Shown here: positions 44,934 through 57,593 of the stretch, piece after piece
How positions within the stretch are numbered: the stretch's first letter is position 1
How the letters are laid out: each line of letters begins with the position of its first letter
DNA from: Blasia pusilla
Lineage: Eukaryota > Marchantiophyta > Marchantiopsida > Blasiales
Direction: 5' to 3'
DNA length: 64,000 nucleotides
NCBI GenBank assembly: GCA_050084515.1
Contig: CM114271.1
Span: 26,102,001-26,166,000, forward strand
The notes under the pieces: generated by a model
What the model was told of the DNA's origin: nothing
Databases searched by the model: none
The model's input: only the letters and a program-made list of their open reading frames with translations
Made by a program: the position numbers and the translations under genes

Positions 44934-45194
44934 ATAATAGGCATGGAGACAACATGTCTATTTTAGTCTTCACTAATTGGCATCATTCCCATGAAAATAT
45001 CCAATTTACAAAATCAATGTTTCTGCTTATACAACAAGGGCCTTAGTAATCCTTTGGTATTTCTTTGTTTGATTTTGGACCCAACTTTGTTCTCGAGTGA
45101 TGTGTAGTGACCTTGCTCCCATGTAGGGGGGAGACCTTCATGATTAAAGTATGATTCTTGGGCACATGAGGTCAATCAACACAAGGACCAAAAC

Positions 45195-45554
45195 TTGAAA
45201 GCTCATTGTGAATTGATGCCAAATGGCTTTCCAAAAACAAAGGTACATGCTTATGAGCCATGGCTTAATGATCTGAAAGTGCAAGCACTTCGTTATTTGG
45301 ACTTGTCATGCATCAAAGTTAGTAGACAAGACGTGGTAAGTATGACCATGGTAACCAACTACATGAATGAATCCTACATATATGTTGGTGCACCAATATT
45401 GGATTCTGAATTCTTAAGGAGGAAGATAGGTCAACTCTTGAAGACCGAGAGGTCTTCAATGAAGGCATATTGGATAAAGGAAGGGTCACATCGAGAAGTC
45501 CCTTGCCATCCTGAGGCCAAGGGTCTTGAATGGGAGAGGATGATAGATTATTGA
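45195..45554 (+). CDS. Hypothetical open frame within the CACTA element, 119 codons
   Basis: The frame encodes ELMPNGFPKTKVHAYEPWLN, QALRYLDLSCIKVSRQDVV and GAPILDSEFLRRKIGQLLK. It reads like a real protein segment (mixed composition, no low complexity), but I recognise no family. It lies between the two inverted TNP1-like gene ends and could be an exon of a CACTA-encoded protein. No splice sites or homologous copy in the window confirm it. Confidence 0.3.
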   Translation: MKAHCELMPNGFPKTKVHAYEPWLNDLKVQALRYLDLSCIKVSRQDVVSMTMVTNYMNESYIYVGAPILDSEFLRRKIGQLLKTERSSMKAYWIKEGSHREVPCHPEAKGLEWERMIDY

Positions 45555-45957
45555 ATGTCTGAATCTAGGAAGTTTAAGGCGGAGCAAATGATCAAGGCTC
45601 GATCACACGTTGTGAATTTGAACTATAGCGGATGAGGAGGTTTAGAGGGGTTTGCTGTAAGCCCTTAACTCGACACCTGAATTCATATTCTAGTAAGAGG
45701 AAATGCATACATCTGAATGTGGTTGCCTATATTTTAATATCCATGTTTTTCCAATCCACCTACCAATAATTAATCTTTGCCTTGTTTGTGGAATGTGATG
45801 ACATTACCTTGTAGGGGAGGGGAATATCTTTAGATGGGGTCTCAAAAGAGGAAATGCTTGTGCCAAAGCCTATAGGCACACAATTCAGCGGGGCTTCAAG
45901 GGTAAGCACAACAAGAACCAGACAAACATCAGACCTCATTTTGTGACATGTATCTTT
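45555..45957. other. CACTA interior, no recognised gene
   Basis: No features beyond short frames. Confidence 0.3.
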
Positions 45958-46043
45958 GACGAGCTTCCATACTTGTCAAAGATACATGACAAGTGTGGAA
46001 GCTCGTCATGTTTCTTTGACATGTATCTTTGATACATGTCAAA
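45958..46043. repeat. Two adjacent palindromes
   Basis: Palindrome 1: gacgagcttccatacttgtc (45,958-45,977) and its complement with one mismatch (45,988-46,007), loop 10 nt. Palindrome 2: tttgacatgtatc (46,015-46,027) and its exact complement gatacatgtcaaa (46,031-46,043), loop 3 nt. The words tttgacatgtatc and tcaaagatacatg recur in both, so they arose from one another. Confidence 0.9.
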
Positions 46044-48689
46044 GATCTTGTAGAGACACTTGGAAAGTAACATTGCACCTTTGCTCCCTTCCACAAACAT
46101 CCGTCTAACTTTGGATAGTTGTGGCCGGCTAGTATATTATGAAATGGGTAGGAATTTTTAAGTTAGAGGAGCTATTTGGAGGGATGGTGAGCATGTATGT
46201 GGAGGAGCTACACAACCCGTACGAAAACCTGCCAATTTACCGAAGGTGTGCTGATGCGGAAAAGCCTAGACAAAGACCTGCTGAGTTACCAAAGGCGTGC
46301 AAACCTGGGAAGAGCATGGACTAAGTACGTGGGATTTTCTACCAAACCAAACGAAGAGGATATTACTGTCACGCCAATTTACTAGAAGTGGAGGGTCAAG
46401 TAATTGGTGGAGGTTGGATGTCAAGGTAAATTAAAAAAATATTGATCTCTATCATGTTTGTTCGTGTTGTATGTTCATTAATTGATCTTACGGTCGCCCG
46501 GGAACCATTTCTCTGCCACCACAATTAATTGATTTTGATTGGCTCTACTCTATATTTGTGATTGCTCGATCAATTTGCTAGAAAATTTGACAGGGTAGTC
46601 GCGAGGGTACTCGGTTATTACACTGAACACGAATGCTATACATAGATTCCTACTACCATCCTCTTGTGCTCTCTTGCACTCTGTGCTAGATCTTCGAGAA
46701 GACCTTGAGTGAGGAAGAAAAGCCGAATGCAATCCAAGAGTGATCGCATTCGGCTTGAAGTCCTCATATTGTCACACACACATTTCAATTTGTGGAAGAT
46801 TTAGAGTTCCGAGCAGCGCTGCATGGCTGTGGCCCTTTGCATGTTCATGTGCATATTGTGGGAGAACAACGGGATCATCATCTGTACATTGGGGTTTAAA
46901 TCTATCTTCTGATACCAACATGCCTTGAGAAGCCGTGACGAGGTGTATGTTGTAAACCTATCTTCTCATTTGTTTGGGATCATGGGAGTGCCAATATCTC
47001 AATGCTCTATTTTTTTACTGGCAAGGTCTCCGTAAGTCAAGTATTTCCTCATATTAGGCTCTTTAGACTCTGTAACCACCGGATGCAGAGTCCCCCACTC
47101 ATGACTATGGATGAAGATTTGGTGAGTTGGACATTGCTTCCGCACCCGCTTAAAGGTCGCTTGAGCTTACCTTTCATGCAGAAAAGTTGGATGCGTGCAA
47201 GAAACTCCAAATTTTCCGAGAGAAAGTCTTTAGCTCTGGGTACTCCTTCTGAGTTTGTGTGAAGTTGGCCCCTTTGCCAACTTCACAAAAACTCAAAAGT
47301 CGCATTACGTGGAGCAATATAGCCATATGAACCAGCCACAACATACATGGTCAAGTGTGGTTTCGAAGAGTTTTGCAAGTCCAAAATTGGCCACATGCGG
47401 CTCAAACTCTATCTCCAAGAGTGTGTTATTGGACTTGACATCTCAGTGTACAATATGTGGTACGCAGACGTGATGCAAGTAAGAAAAATCCATTCTAGCC
47501 CCTCTCGTGCATGGCACGCGTATCTACTAGTATCAAATATTTACAAGTAACCATCTAGAAATAACGCTTGGTTTTGTTTCTCCTCATCATATGAGCTCAT
47601 ATTATGAACTCTTAAGCCCATAGAGAAAACATGTGAGAGGAGCTCTTGTGATTAAATTCTGGCCGTTATAGAAAAATATTTTTCTTTCCGTTCTAATATT
47701 ATACACTAGTAATTTGTTGCCCATGCCTTGTACTAAGTCAGAGGGATGGAAAAGGAAAATTTCTGAAAAGACTCGTAAATGTGAAATTCTAACTATGGAA
47801 ACAATTCTTATGGTTGGTTAGTTCCAATGAAATATTTCTTGTCACAAAAGTAAAACTATAACGTTTTCTAGACTATGATATTAATATTTCCAATACTGGA
47901 AATTTGGCTAGAAATTGTTTTTAATTGGATGTGTTTGGCAAGTCAAACACTTGAATAACTTCCATGTGAAGGCTTTGAACACATGTTACAATTCAAGAGT
48001 TTACCATGCAAGGAGCTTATATAAATAATAGTATAAAAAAATTTGATTTAATATTTCTCATGAGAAAAGTTTGACTTGAAATCTCGAAGGGAAGGCGTAC
48101 TAAAAGCGACACTCCAGTCAATATTGGAGGAGATAATTTTGCAATTATCTGAGGAGGGTCAAGTTCAAAACTTAGCAGCTTCTTGCACTTGCTTTTTTAT
48201 GGCTTCTCCTTCCCACTTTGATTGGAAGTGTCTATGATGAAATCAATTTTTTATCTTGCAGGTCAAGAAAAGACATATAGTCCACGTTCATATGTTTTGG
48301 ACAAGAATAAAGGCCCATCCTTTCACTTAGCAGAAGGTTAGAACCACTTAAATGTACATCAAGTTGGTGGAAATATATGGAGTTTTGTGTGGTACCTTCT
48401 CTGCCTACATGTCTCAGCAGATCATAAGTGCTTTTCTTTTTGAGCCCTATGGAATATAATGAGACCAAACTATAATTTTTTTGAAATCCCTTTTAATTTA
48501 TAGGTACATAAAATTTGATGACTTTGCATCATGATTTTTATTTGGACCCTAAACAAGAGCAGCTGGCTAATGTAGCTACTCAAGGCGTGGAAAATTGCCA
48601 TTGTTATTACTCTATCACCTTCAAGCTACTGTATCCTGCCAAGATAAGTTCTGAGTTGTTTTCTTGATGTTGGCCACCCAAAATTAGAT
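46044..48689. other. CACTA interior with two small hairpins, no recognised gene
   Basis: Hairpins: aagccgaatgc at 46,720-46,730 with its complement at 46,746-46,756 (loop 15), and tgtgaagttggc at 47,258-47,269 with its complement at 47,276-47,287 (loop 6). A 27-bp near-duplication (acctgc.a.tta ccgaagg.gtgc type) lies at 46,227 and 46,276. Frames in this region have no recognisable domains. A TnpD-type transposase was looked for and not seen. Confidence 0.4.
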
Positions 48690-49364
48690 ATTGAGTCATC
48701 ACCAAGAAAGAAGAAAAATTCCATGCCAACTATCGATTGCATTGGGAGTGTTAGCAGCATGACAGAGGGAGAATTAGGAGGCTCCAATTGCAACAAGAAG
48801 AAGCAAAGGGTAATAATTCACATTTTCTTTTTCAAATGAATATTTTTGTGCTAGATTTGAGTTTCTTTCTAGATTGTAGGAGTATATCAATGGAAAATAT
48901 CTCTTCATGCAAGCCAATTCTTATGTTGGAAACCCAACCACATGGGACTTTTGAATTTCTCCATAAACTTTCCAAGAGTGGGGTGGACCTTCACTGAAGT
49001 AATATATGGAAGAATGTGATTTCCGAGAGAGAAGTGATTATACAACATTCAATCCCTTTCTGACTATTGGTATTTTACTTATTTAGAGTTGTGTATGGGG
49101 GATGGGGTTCATCTTACTCACCCAAAGCTCAGTCGGAACATTCTGGGAACTAGAGTAGTCTCAGGTTTGAGTGGAAGGGATAAGTTTCACAAGAAGGACA
49201 TAGCTCTTGGCATGGTGAAAGTGGACCTAAAGGATACTTCCCAACATGAATTTCCATTATGGGAAGCCAATGAAAATGATGATCCTCCCCAGCGAACACT
49301 TGGAGATGCAGTTGGATCCTCGATCATTTGGCCTAAACTAAACTTAAAGAGGCTGATTCACTAG
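48690..49364 (+). pseudogene. CACTA TNP1-like (TnpA-type) protein, 3' exons, plus strand
   Basis: An upstream block to about 48,810 encodes SSPRKKKNSMPTID, TEGELGGSNCNKKKQR before a gtaata donor. The downstream block from 49,089, after an ag acceptor, encodes MGDGVHLTHPKLSRNILG, VVSGLSGRDKFHKKDIA, LWEANENDDPPQRTLGDAV and SSIIWPKLNLK, then a stop. It is homologous to the minus-strand gene at 44,268-44,531 (about half the residues identical by eye). Two opposed copies in one element suggest a past inversion or a nested second element. Confidence 0.6.
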
Positions 49365-49639
49365 GTAGTATAAGTGATGCTTCTTAGGAGCCAAAGGTAG
49401 ATTAATAATAGTAAGGATAAACTAGGTGTTGGTTTTCTTGATATGAAGATTTTTCTTTATTGCTTTCTTATACATTGTGTATGGGCCATCATGCATTTTG
49501 GTGTCAAAGACTTAAAAGACAATGATCTCATGCAAGAATGATATTCAACAATCACTTGTTGACAAATTCAGAAATTTTCCAACTTCAAATTATTCACCAT
49601 TCATTCACTCTTGCATATAAATGTAGGCTTTGCAGCGCA

Positions 49640-50487
49640 CTATTTTGCATGCATGGATTCACAGAAAATACGTGAGTCCCAGAATCTAGTAATATAAATG
49701 ACTAACTTGTGTTATGCAATGACTAGCATAGTAATGTAGACAACCAGCCGAGTTATGATAGACAACACTACAACTCTTACGTAGAACATACAATGACTAA
49801 AATTGTTTACAAGAATGACTAGGAGAGTAATTTATTATCACTATAGAATCATATGAAGTCATTTCCAGAATTGATTGAGTCATAAACTAAACAATTTACA
49901 AATGGGTAGCAACACCATATGACTACAGTTATTGATAAAAAAAAATACTCCGCCATGCGGCATTGCATGATTCGTCACAATCCATCCCAACAATAATGCG
50001 ACATCCATAACTCAAATAAATGACTCAGTCATTTCATCCACCTCCATCATTTCTATGTTGATGTGGATTTTTTTTCATTCGTTCATATGTCCATAGTCAT
50101 ATGCCACATCAACATATGACACAATCATTAAATACATGTGTCAACATGTGACAGGTGTGGTTAAACAAGGTGGAGCTCTATCATTTGTGATAAGTAATCT
50201 AGTCAACATACCATATCATGTGATGATGTGGAAAAGGTCAATATAACTAAGTTATAATCTTTACATGTCATTCAATAAGGTAGGGTCATGCCACGTCAAA
50301 TTCCTACGTGTCATATTTTATAGCCATGACATAAGTTTTATATATATGACACAAGGTCATACACCATTTCGGTCGTGAGGGGTTGGTTGAGTCATATCTA
50401 GTAAATGACTTGGTTTGTATGACTCCATCGGTAGTGAGTCAGTACGAGTCATATCTATGTAGAAATGACTAAATCCAATCATATATA
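49640..50487. repeat. CACTA right subterminal motif array
   Basis: Many atgact and agtcat words in both orientations over about 850 bp, the counterpart of 42,907-43,750. Confidence 0.7.
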
Positions 50488-50518
50488 AGATTCATAAAAT
50501 GCCAATTTTCTTCTAGTG
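50488..50518 (-). repeat. CACTA right terminal inverted repeat
   Basis: Ends ttttcttctagtg, the exact complement of the first 13 bp at 41,077. Followed by the target duplication taa. Confidence 0.88.
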
Positions 50519-51341
50519 TAATCTACCATATCATTCAACTCGTACAAATAATCTTGGTGATGTCAAACTACATGAGACGGAAGTTGCAATAGCACATGTA
50601 GATGCTACTAGTGTTCTTGTTGTGACTGTTTGGGAGGATGGTGACAATGAAAGTGTGACATCATAAGAAGATTATCTTAACATTTAAGGTCATCTTCTAG
50701 GTCGGTTAATTTTAAGTGGGTAAATAGGTGCATTGTTTTCATTTTTAACATATAACTATGCAAATGAAAATTTTGATATTCCCTTCGTTATAGTTTGTCG
50801 AGGAGGTCCGCTTTTATTCAAAACTAGCATAATGCCCTTGGTATGCACGGGTTGAAAATTACCCGTGAGGAGGCATCTCGTTAATTTATTCATCCTCTAA
50901 ATTTAACTCTTCTATTATGGTAATTTAGCTTTTTTGTTACACGTGTCATAAGAGGAGGACTCTTAAATTTTTTTCTTAAAGCCTAATTTGTTGTACTTGA
51001 ATGGATTTCTATTTGATACAAAACTGAATTTTTTTGAATAAAAAAATGTGCTCCGCGCAAATGCAAGTATTACTTTATAAAAAGTGAAATACTATGATGA
51101 AATATAATTATTAAGTTCTTAAAAAGTTTGCTCACCCTTCCCCACACTAACTTCTCAAGTGCTCAATAGGGGTGTCAAAGATCCGGGGTTCTTGGGCACG
51201 TGGAATTGTCCATCGGGCCCGGCTTCAAAACGAGTAGCTCCTCATCTTCTCCGGAGGTTCCAAATTCCCCGCTCCTCTTTTTCAGCTTCCAATTCCGGAA
51301 GTGGTTCGGGTTTGTCGTCAAGCATCGTTCAAGATTGAACT
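50519..51341. other. No assignable gene
   Basis: AT-rich spacer; from 51,170 on GC content rises. A minus-strand frame at 51,175-51,369 has no known motif. Confidence 0.3.
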
Positions 51342-52440
<1,099 letters not shown>

Positions 52441-53230
52441 GGCCCACCCATAACCCCCACGCCCGCACCGCCCGTAACAAGCCCGCGCGCGGGCTTGAGG
52501 GCCCGCATGCCGCTCGCAGCCTCTATCGCAAGTGTGGCCCACACTTTGGCCCGCACCCTTCATCGGAGCCCGCATGTATTCCCACTAATGAAGCTCGCGC
52601 GCTCGATCTGGGCACTAAAAAAATTCATGCTCGCGACTGGTTTTCCATGTCGGTGGTCATGTCCAGACATGTCCGTCCCAAGGACAGACTTATCCATTTT
52701 CCTGCAACCTTGGAGCTCCCCTTTAGCTCACCACGCCCGCGATAGGCTCTCCCTTATCCCGCAAACCCGTGTGGGAGTTTGCACCAGACCCGCCCCCTAG
52801 CCAGCCAGACCTGCCCTTATCCAACCCCTAGCCCGCCCCCAGCCTACAAGCACGCACCAAGCTCGCCCCCTAGCCCGCTAGGCCCGCACTTAGCCCGCAC
52901 CAAGCTCGCCCCCAGCCCGCGTGGCCCGCCCTTAGCGCTTAGCCCGCGTCTGGCCCGCCCCCAGACCGGACTGAGGCAGCAAGCCCGCTCGCCCATGCCT
53001 GACCTGCCCCTAGCCTGCTAGGCCCACGAGGTAGCCCGCCCTCAACCTGCATTATGCCCGTGGTCTACCTTCAGCCCGCACCCTCCATCAGAGTCCAGAT
53101 CTGTTCCCGCGGGTGGAGCCTGCACGGTCGATCTGGGCACCAAAAAAACCCGGGGTGGCAACCAATTATCCATATCCCTGGACATGTCCATCCCATGAAC
53201 AGACTTGTCCGTTTCCATGCAACCTTGTTC
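52441..53230. repeat. GC-rich agcccgc repeat block with a 150-165-bp duplication
   Basis: From 52,441 to about 53,060 the DNA is an irregular array of agcccgc, cccgcccc and ggcccgc words. Two diverged direct copies of a longer unit (52,545-52,710 and 53,083-53,228) contain gatctgggcac and aaaaaa and end with the same gtcc/aaggacagactt/gcaacc block as the MITE-like segment at 4.7 kb. Proline/alanine-rich frames here are compositional. Confidence 0.6.
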
Positions 53231-53312
53231 CTTAAACAGTTCATCCCAACGTGCCTATGGCTCTATTAAATGGCAAGGAGAGCTTCAACATTGGACTAGG
53301 CGAGTGGGTGGT

Positions 53313-53830
53313 TGGTATGATTCCGTATGACCAACCAACACCGAGACACCATGGTTATAGTTCCCCCCCCCTCCATCAACGTCCTTCAGGTGGAGAATGG
53401 GATGATGTCATTGAGTGGAGAGATAAGACCATCACATCTCCATATGGTGTGGAGATGTGATGTGGGCATGTCCCCTATGGCCTGAACTTGGGATGGATGC
53501 TCAAGACCCCAACCATATGGTTTTGGAACCCTTCAAAAATATACTAGTCACATGTATCATGGATATGGCTATGGCGATCTTGACGAATCAAGCTCTTATA
53601 GTGTTCACAGCGAGTTGCATAGCAGTGGACCTAGCTTGGGTGGATTTGGGGCCTCCTCAATGTATGCAAGTAATACCTCCATTGCCCTTGGGGATGGGCT
53701 TGGCCATCCTTTTGTTGGCGGGGAGAAAGAACTCCGTGACACCACCCAACCTCCCCAAGTCTGGCAACTTGGTGCATGACAGAGTTATGAGGTAAGACCA
53801 AGAGTCATATGGTTTCATGTATAATTAGCT
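53313..53830 (+). pseudogene. Degenerate coding block of unknown family (right arm)
   Basis: Same block as 29,404-29,900: frames with DQPTPRHHGYSSPP, GEWDDVIEWRDK and MYHGYGYGDLDESSSYS. The poly-C run in it has 9 bases, against 11 in the left copy, changing the frame. Family unknown. Confidence 0.4.
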
Positions 53831-55134
53831 TATCATAATTCCATATCATTACCACTCCAAGTTGTAGTATTGGACAATACTTGACTTGTGACAAAGACCC
53901 GTGGACTACTAGATCAACAAGAGTGAATCATGTGCTACTCCCACAGATTTACCAAGTGCCACAGACAAAGCACTAGGTGATGGTGATACGAGTAAGAAAA
54001 TATGTTCACAAGTACTTTAGAATACTATAGAGTCCAAGTATAAATCATGAGCTCTATTAAGTCTTTAAGATTCAGACTTTCATTATTTGAACTCAGTTCT
54101 TCACAATTTTGGCATCTTCAATGAAAGTATTCAGTTATTTCTGTTTGAGTTCCATATTTAGGAACATGCATGCTTCCATTTGCGATCTCTGGCTTTTCTT
54201 GCACTTTTGCTGATATGTTTCATTCTTACATCATAGGTTTCACACACCTTCTCTATTAATACACATTGTTTTTTCTTCCTTTGAGTATATTGTTGAGTGC
54301 GTAGACACTGGGTTTTTCTATTCAACTCTACATTCTCTCTTCCCTTGATTCTCTACTCCTTACACTCACAATATATGTAGTTTTGATCAATTTATTTCAT
54401 AAGTTCAAACCCTCTCAATGCATATTCCAATCTTTCAGATTTGCTCATAATGAGAATTTGGTTATACATGATACTATTTCCACATATGTTTCATTTCTTC
54501 TCATATCTCTTCAATATATTCACCCGAAGACCATTCATTTCCATCAAAAGTATTTTTATATCTTCCACAAATTTTCTTCTATTTCTACTTTACACACTTC
54601 ACATATTCTATTACCGCACACAAATATACAGTGTGAGAAACCATTCATTTCCATCACTAGCATTTTTGTGAGAAACCATTCATTTCCATCACTAGCATTT
54701 TTGCATCTTCCACAAAACATTTCTTCTATTTCTCCTCTGCACACTTCACATGTTCTATTCTCGCACAGCTGTGTTCAACAATGTACCTCTTCAATGTTCA
54801 ACAATTTCCGGGTGCCGAAAGGACAGCTGTCGTTGTTACATGTAACCGCATTCCGAGAGACGAGCCATATGATTGGCGGGACTCCGCCATCTTCCACTGG
54901 AAGCACTGCTTTTGGTCGTGTCGGTGCGCGATTTGGTGTCGAGGGATGTAACTTTCGTTTGCGGAATATCCTTCCTCATATGTAAGTGACTGGCACGTGT
55001 CCATGCTTGTAGAAGTATCAAGAAACGAGCCACGTTTTGAAGGCTGCCCAAGTCTTGAGAGTGGAGACGAAAGTCACGAGTGACGAGACTTCTTTAGGTC
55101 CGATGATCCGATCAGCTTGAACCGAAGCGGCTAG
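53831..55134. other. Upstream flank of the KP4-like gene (right arm)
   Basis: Same AT-rich DNA as 28,095-29,403. A 200-codon frame at 54,383-54,985 is open here but broken by a one-base difference in the left arm. Its Phe/His/Ser-rich composition and lack of motifs argue against a gene. Confidence 0.4.
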
Positions 55135-55147
55135 GTATAGTATAAGG
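55135..55147 (+). promoter_or_regulatory. Candidate TATA box of the right KP4-like copy
   Basis: tatagtataagg, as in the left arm, about 155 bp before the ATG position. Confidence 0.45.
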
Positions 55148-55225
55148 AGGACAGCCTTCAGACAGACGTTCAAGTTCTAAACGATCAGCTGAATTGTCTG
55201 CGAGCTGTCTGAACTGAGGCCAATC

Positions 55226-55657
55226 TTGCAGAATCCTCCTCGGAATCGGAGTCACTTACTTATCCAGCGGCAGCAGCACGATCAGGACTTCCGCGAACAT
55301 GAAGTTTTTGCTGCAACAGTTGCCCTCGTGGCCCTCATCGCCGTCGCCCAGGCAGCCGAAGAATCCTGGGACTGCAGCGGCTCCAGCCGTTGCGGGACGC
55401 TGAGTCAGGGCGAGTGCGATGCTGCGCGACGACAGATCCAGCCCGACAACCGCTACTACACAGGAGGAAGCGCGGGCGAAACGGGAGTGTGCTCGGGCCA
55501 CTGTGGACTGTTTGTGGGTGGGTCCAACTGCGATCTGAGTGGGAATGAGATGATCGTGGCGTTTAACGAGTTGAGGGACCGGAATTGCCGATTGTGCGGG
55601 AAGAAGACATACAATGATGGATGCCAGTTCAAGATGGATTATGTCACCGGCTGCTAG
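55226..55657 (+). pseudogene. KP4-like protein, right copy, frameshifted at the signal peptide
   Basis: The cysteine-rich part is identical to the left copy from the hydrophobic segment to the final Cys, with all ten cysteines kept. Just after the normal ATG (55,301) the T run has five bases, where the left copy has six, so that ATG leads out of frame. The cysteine-rich frame is instead open upstream to an ATG at 55,226. That would add about 28 polar residues from the 5' untranslated region before the hydrophobic segment and probably spoil the signal peptide. The difference could be real decay or a consensus error at a homopolymer. Confidence 0.75.
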
Positions 55658-55878
55658 ACATAGCCGGAACGAATAAGGTACCGAGCTCGACAGAGCCCGA
55701 GTACGAGTACGAGTGGGGCGAGCAATCTCGGCTCGCCGAGGACTCGATTACTGTTTCGGTGATCGCCGGGGTTAGATAGATACCATAGATGTGTAGAGGG
55801 GATCCCCAGCCGTGTGGCCAATGCTGTCGGTCAAGTGATCATGGTCACTCCAATAAGAATCAAAACATACATATGTGT

Positions 55879-55884
55879 AATAAA
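55879..55884 (+). promoter_or_regulatory. Candidate polyadenylation signal, right KP4-like copy
   Basis: AATAAA, 222 bp after the stop, as in the left arm. Confidence 0.4.
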
Positions 55885-56729
55885 GTGCGCCGAGTACAGT
55901 TTCTTGTAAATATACGCGGTAGTCCGTCCGGTTTCAGCTCCTTCGAATCCCAGCTGTGTATATGGCCTGTCAAGCAAGGGGTGTGATTTAAGCGAGGTCG
56001 AACTTCACCGTCTTCAGAAGGAACGACGAGCGCGTACAACTTCTCGAACTGGCTAGAGTTGATTAACCATGCGAAGCTGCTGCATTCCAGTCCCTCCGGT
56101 CACGATTCGATATCGATCTTTCATTACCTTCGAATCTTCTAACCAATTAAGACTTTAGACAATCGGTCAGTCGACTCCCCGTGTCTCAGCGGTTTACGCA
56201 ATTACGGTCGACTCCTAAAACTCGGACGGGCAGTGACTTGACATGGAGTTGCCGATGGACATGACCCGTCATGGTTTACACGGCCATGTCCGACTACGCT
56301 TGGAACCATGCACGTTTAAAGCTGACATCATCGGTGAATTGGCATCATATTGCTAACAACCGCATCTAACCAAGCGGCCACAGCCATATTTTAGGCGATA
56401 AGTGAGCGGATTCTTCATAATTATGTGACGGTCATGATCGGCTTGCAACGTGAACTACAGTAAGTAGAGAAAACTCGGATTCGAAGGGTGTAGCGAGCGG
56501 AGCAGCAACCCCTGCCATCGGACGTTCGGTGCTCGGATGCCGAATTGAGTGCTTCGTTGAGTATGTCGTGGAAGCGTTGCCTCGGGCCACCGGAACTGCA
56601 CATCTTCTGGTGGTGCGTTGCGAAGACGAGTGAAGTGGACTTGACTGCCTGCTATTTATTCCCGCACTCCGAGTCTGGCTTTCCTCCAAACGCCCTTTCG
56701 CATTTTTCCTTCGATCGGGACCCGAAGTA
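55885..56729. other. Downstream flank of the KP4-like gene (right arm)
   Basis: Copy of 26,498-27,342. No gene is supported. The last five bases, aagta (56,725-56,729), are the probable copia target duplication. Confidence 0.5.
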
Positions 56730-56928
56730 CGATGTTTATTTCAGCAATTCTGCTGAGCGGAAATTGATTGGTCACAGCCATGTGAAGAGTTTTTTACATG
56801 AGCTAAGTGCTTGTTTGATTGGAGCCTAACTCGTCTATGCAGCATGTACGTTGCACCCAACTTGCCTCTTCAGCGGTTACGTTGAAGCCTCTTTGTTTAC
56901 GGCTTGTAACAGTGTACACATTCCAACA
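56730..56928 (-). repeat. Copia 3' LTR (right arm)
   Basis: 199 bp. On the minus strand it starts tgttggaatgtg at 56,928 and ends aaataaacatcg at 56,730, a mutated form of the family end acttca. It keeps the roughly 19 bp missing from the left 3' LTR. Confidence 0.85.
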
Positions 56929-56979
56929 TCTTCCCTAAACGGAACATCCTCTTTGAACACATATGTTTTTACATAGAAT

Positions 56980-57593
56980 CTAAAACACCAAGAAGTGATC
57001 TAAATCTTTCAAACTTAGCAATAGGAAGGCCTTTGGTGAAGATTTCAGCAAAGGACACCACACAACATTGATGTCCCCACTCACTACCTTTTCTCGAACA
57101 AAGTGATGCACTTCGATATGTTTGGTTCGTGAATGGAAGACTGGATTTCTGGACAAATAAATAGAACTAATGTTATCACCCAAGATTACAGTAGGATCAG
57201 ATTGGGTAAATCGAAGTTCAGCCAATAGTCCTCTAAGCCATATGGCTTCCGTTGTGGCATTTGTCAATCCACGGTATTCTGCCTCCGTGGAAGATAGAGA
57301 AATTGAGGCTTGCTTCTTTGATGAGAAGCTCGCAGCCGCACTTCCAAAGGAGAAGAAATATCCTGAAGTTGATTTGCGAGTTATTGGACAACCTGCATAA
57401 TCAGCATCTGAGAATCCCAAGATTATCGAAGCTTGTTGGATTCCTCTATCGGCCCAAATGTGTTTGTACCCTTAAGATACCTTGCCACCCTCTTTGCTGC
57501 AATAAGGTGAGACTTTCGGGGATCAGCCATATGTTGGCTGATCTGGCTTACTGCATATGCAATATCTGGTCGGGAGTTGGTGATATAGATAAG
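56980..57593 (-). pseudogene. Copia RNase H (right arm)
   Basis: FSDADYAGCPITRKSTSGY, SLSSTEAEYRGL and HSRTKHIEVHHFV as in the left arm. A short deletion near the end replaces part of the cysteine-containing tail region (CPMTNRLLK in the left copy, CPLLK here). Confidence 0.88.

Larger units (their letters stand above)
41077..50518. mobile_element. CACTA (En/Spm) DNA transposon, 9,442 bp, with TAA target duplication
   Basis: Both ends read CACTAGAAGAAAA from the outside (41,077-41,089 on plus, 50,518-50,506 on minus), with weaker pairing out to about 30 bp. The three bases on each side are taa (41,074-41,076 and 50,519-50,521), the 3-bp target duplication expected for CACTA. Subterminal DNA is packed with agtcat/atgact words in both orientations, as expected for TnpA-type binding arrays. 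Inside are two TNP1-like gene ends in inverted orientation, but no recognisable TnpD transposase, so this copy is probably non-autonomous. Confidence 0.9.

Noticed and set aside
42907-50518. Taking 42,907 as the true left end of the CACTA element
   Set aside because: Its preceding bases gtt do not match the taa after the right end, whereas 41,077 is preceded by taa and shares 13 exact terminal bases.
54383-54985. 200-codon plus-strand frame in the right arm
   Set aside because: It is broken by a one-base difference in the left arm, has no motif, includes a minisatellite and overlaps the KP4 promoter flank.
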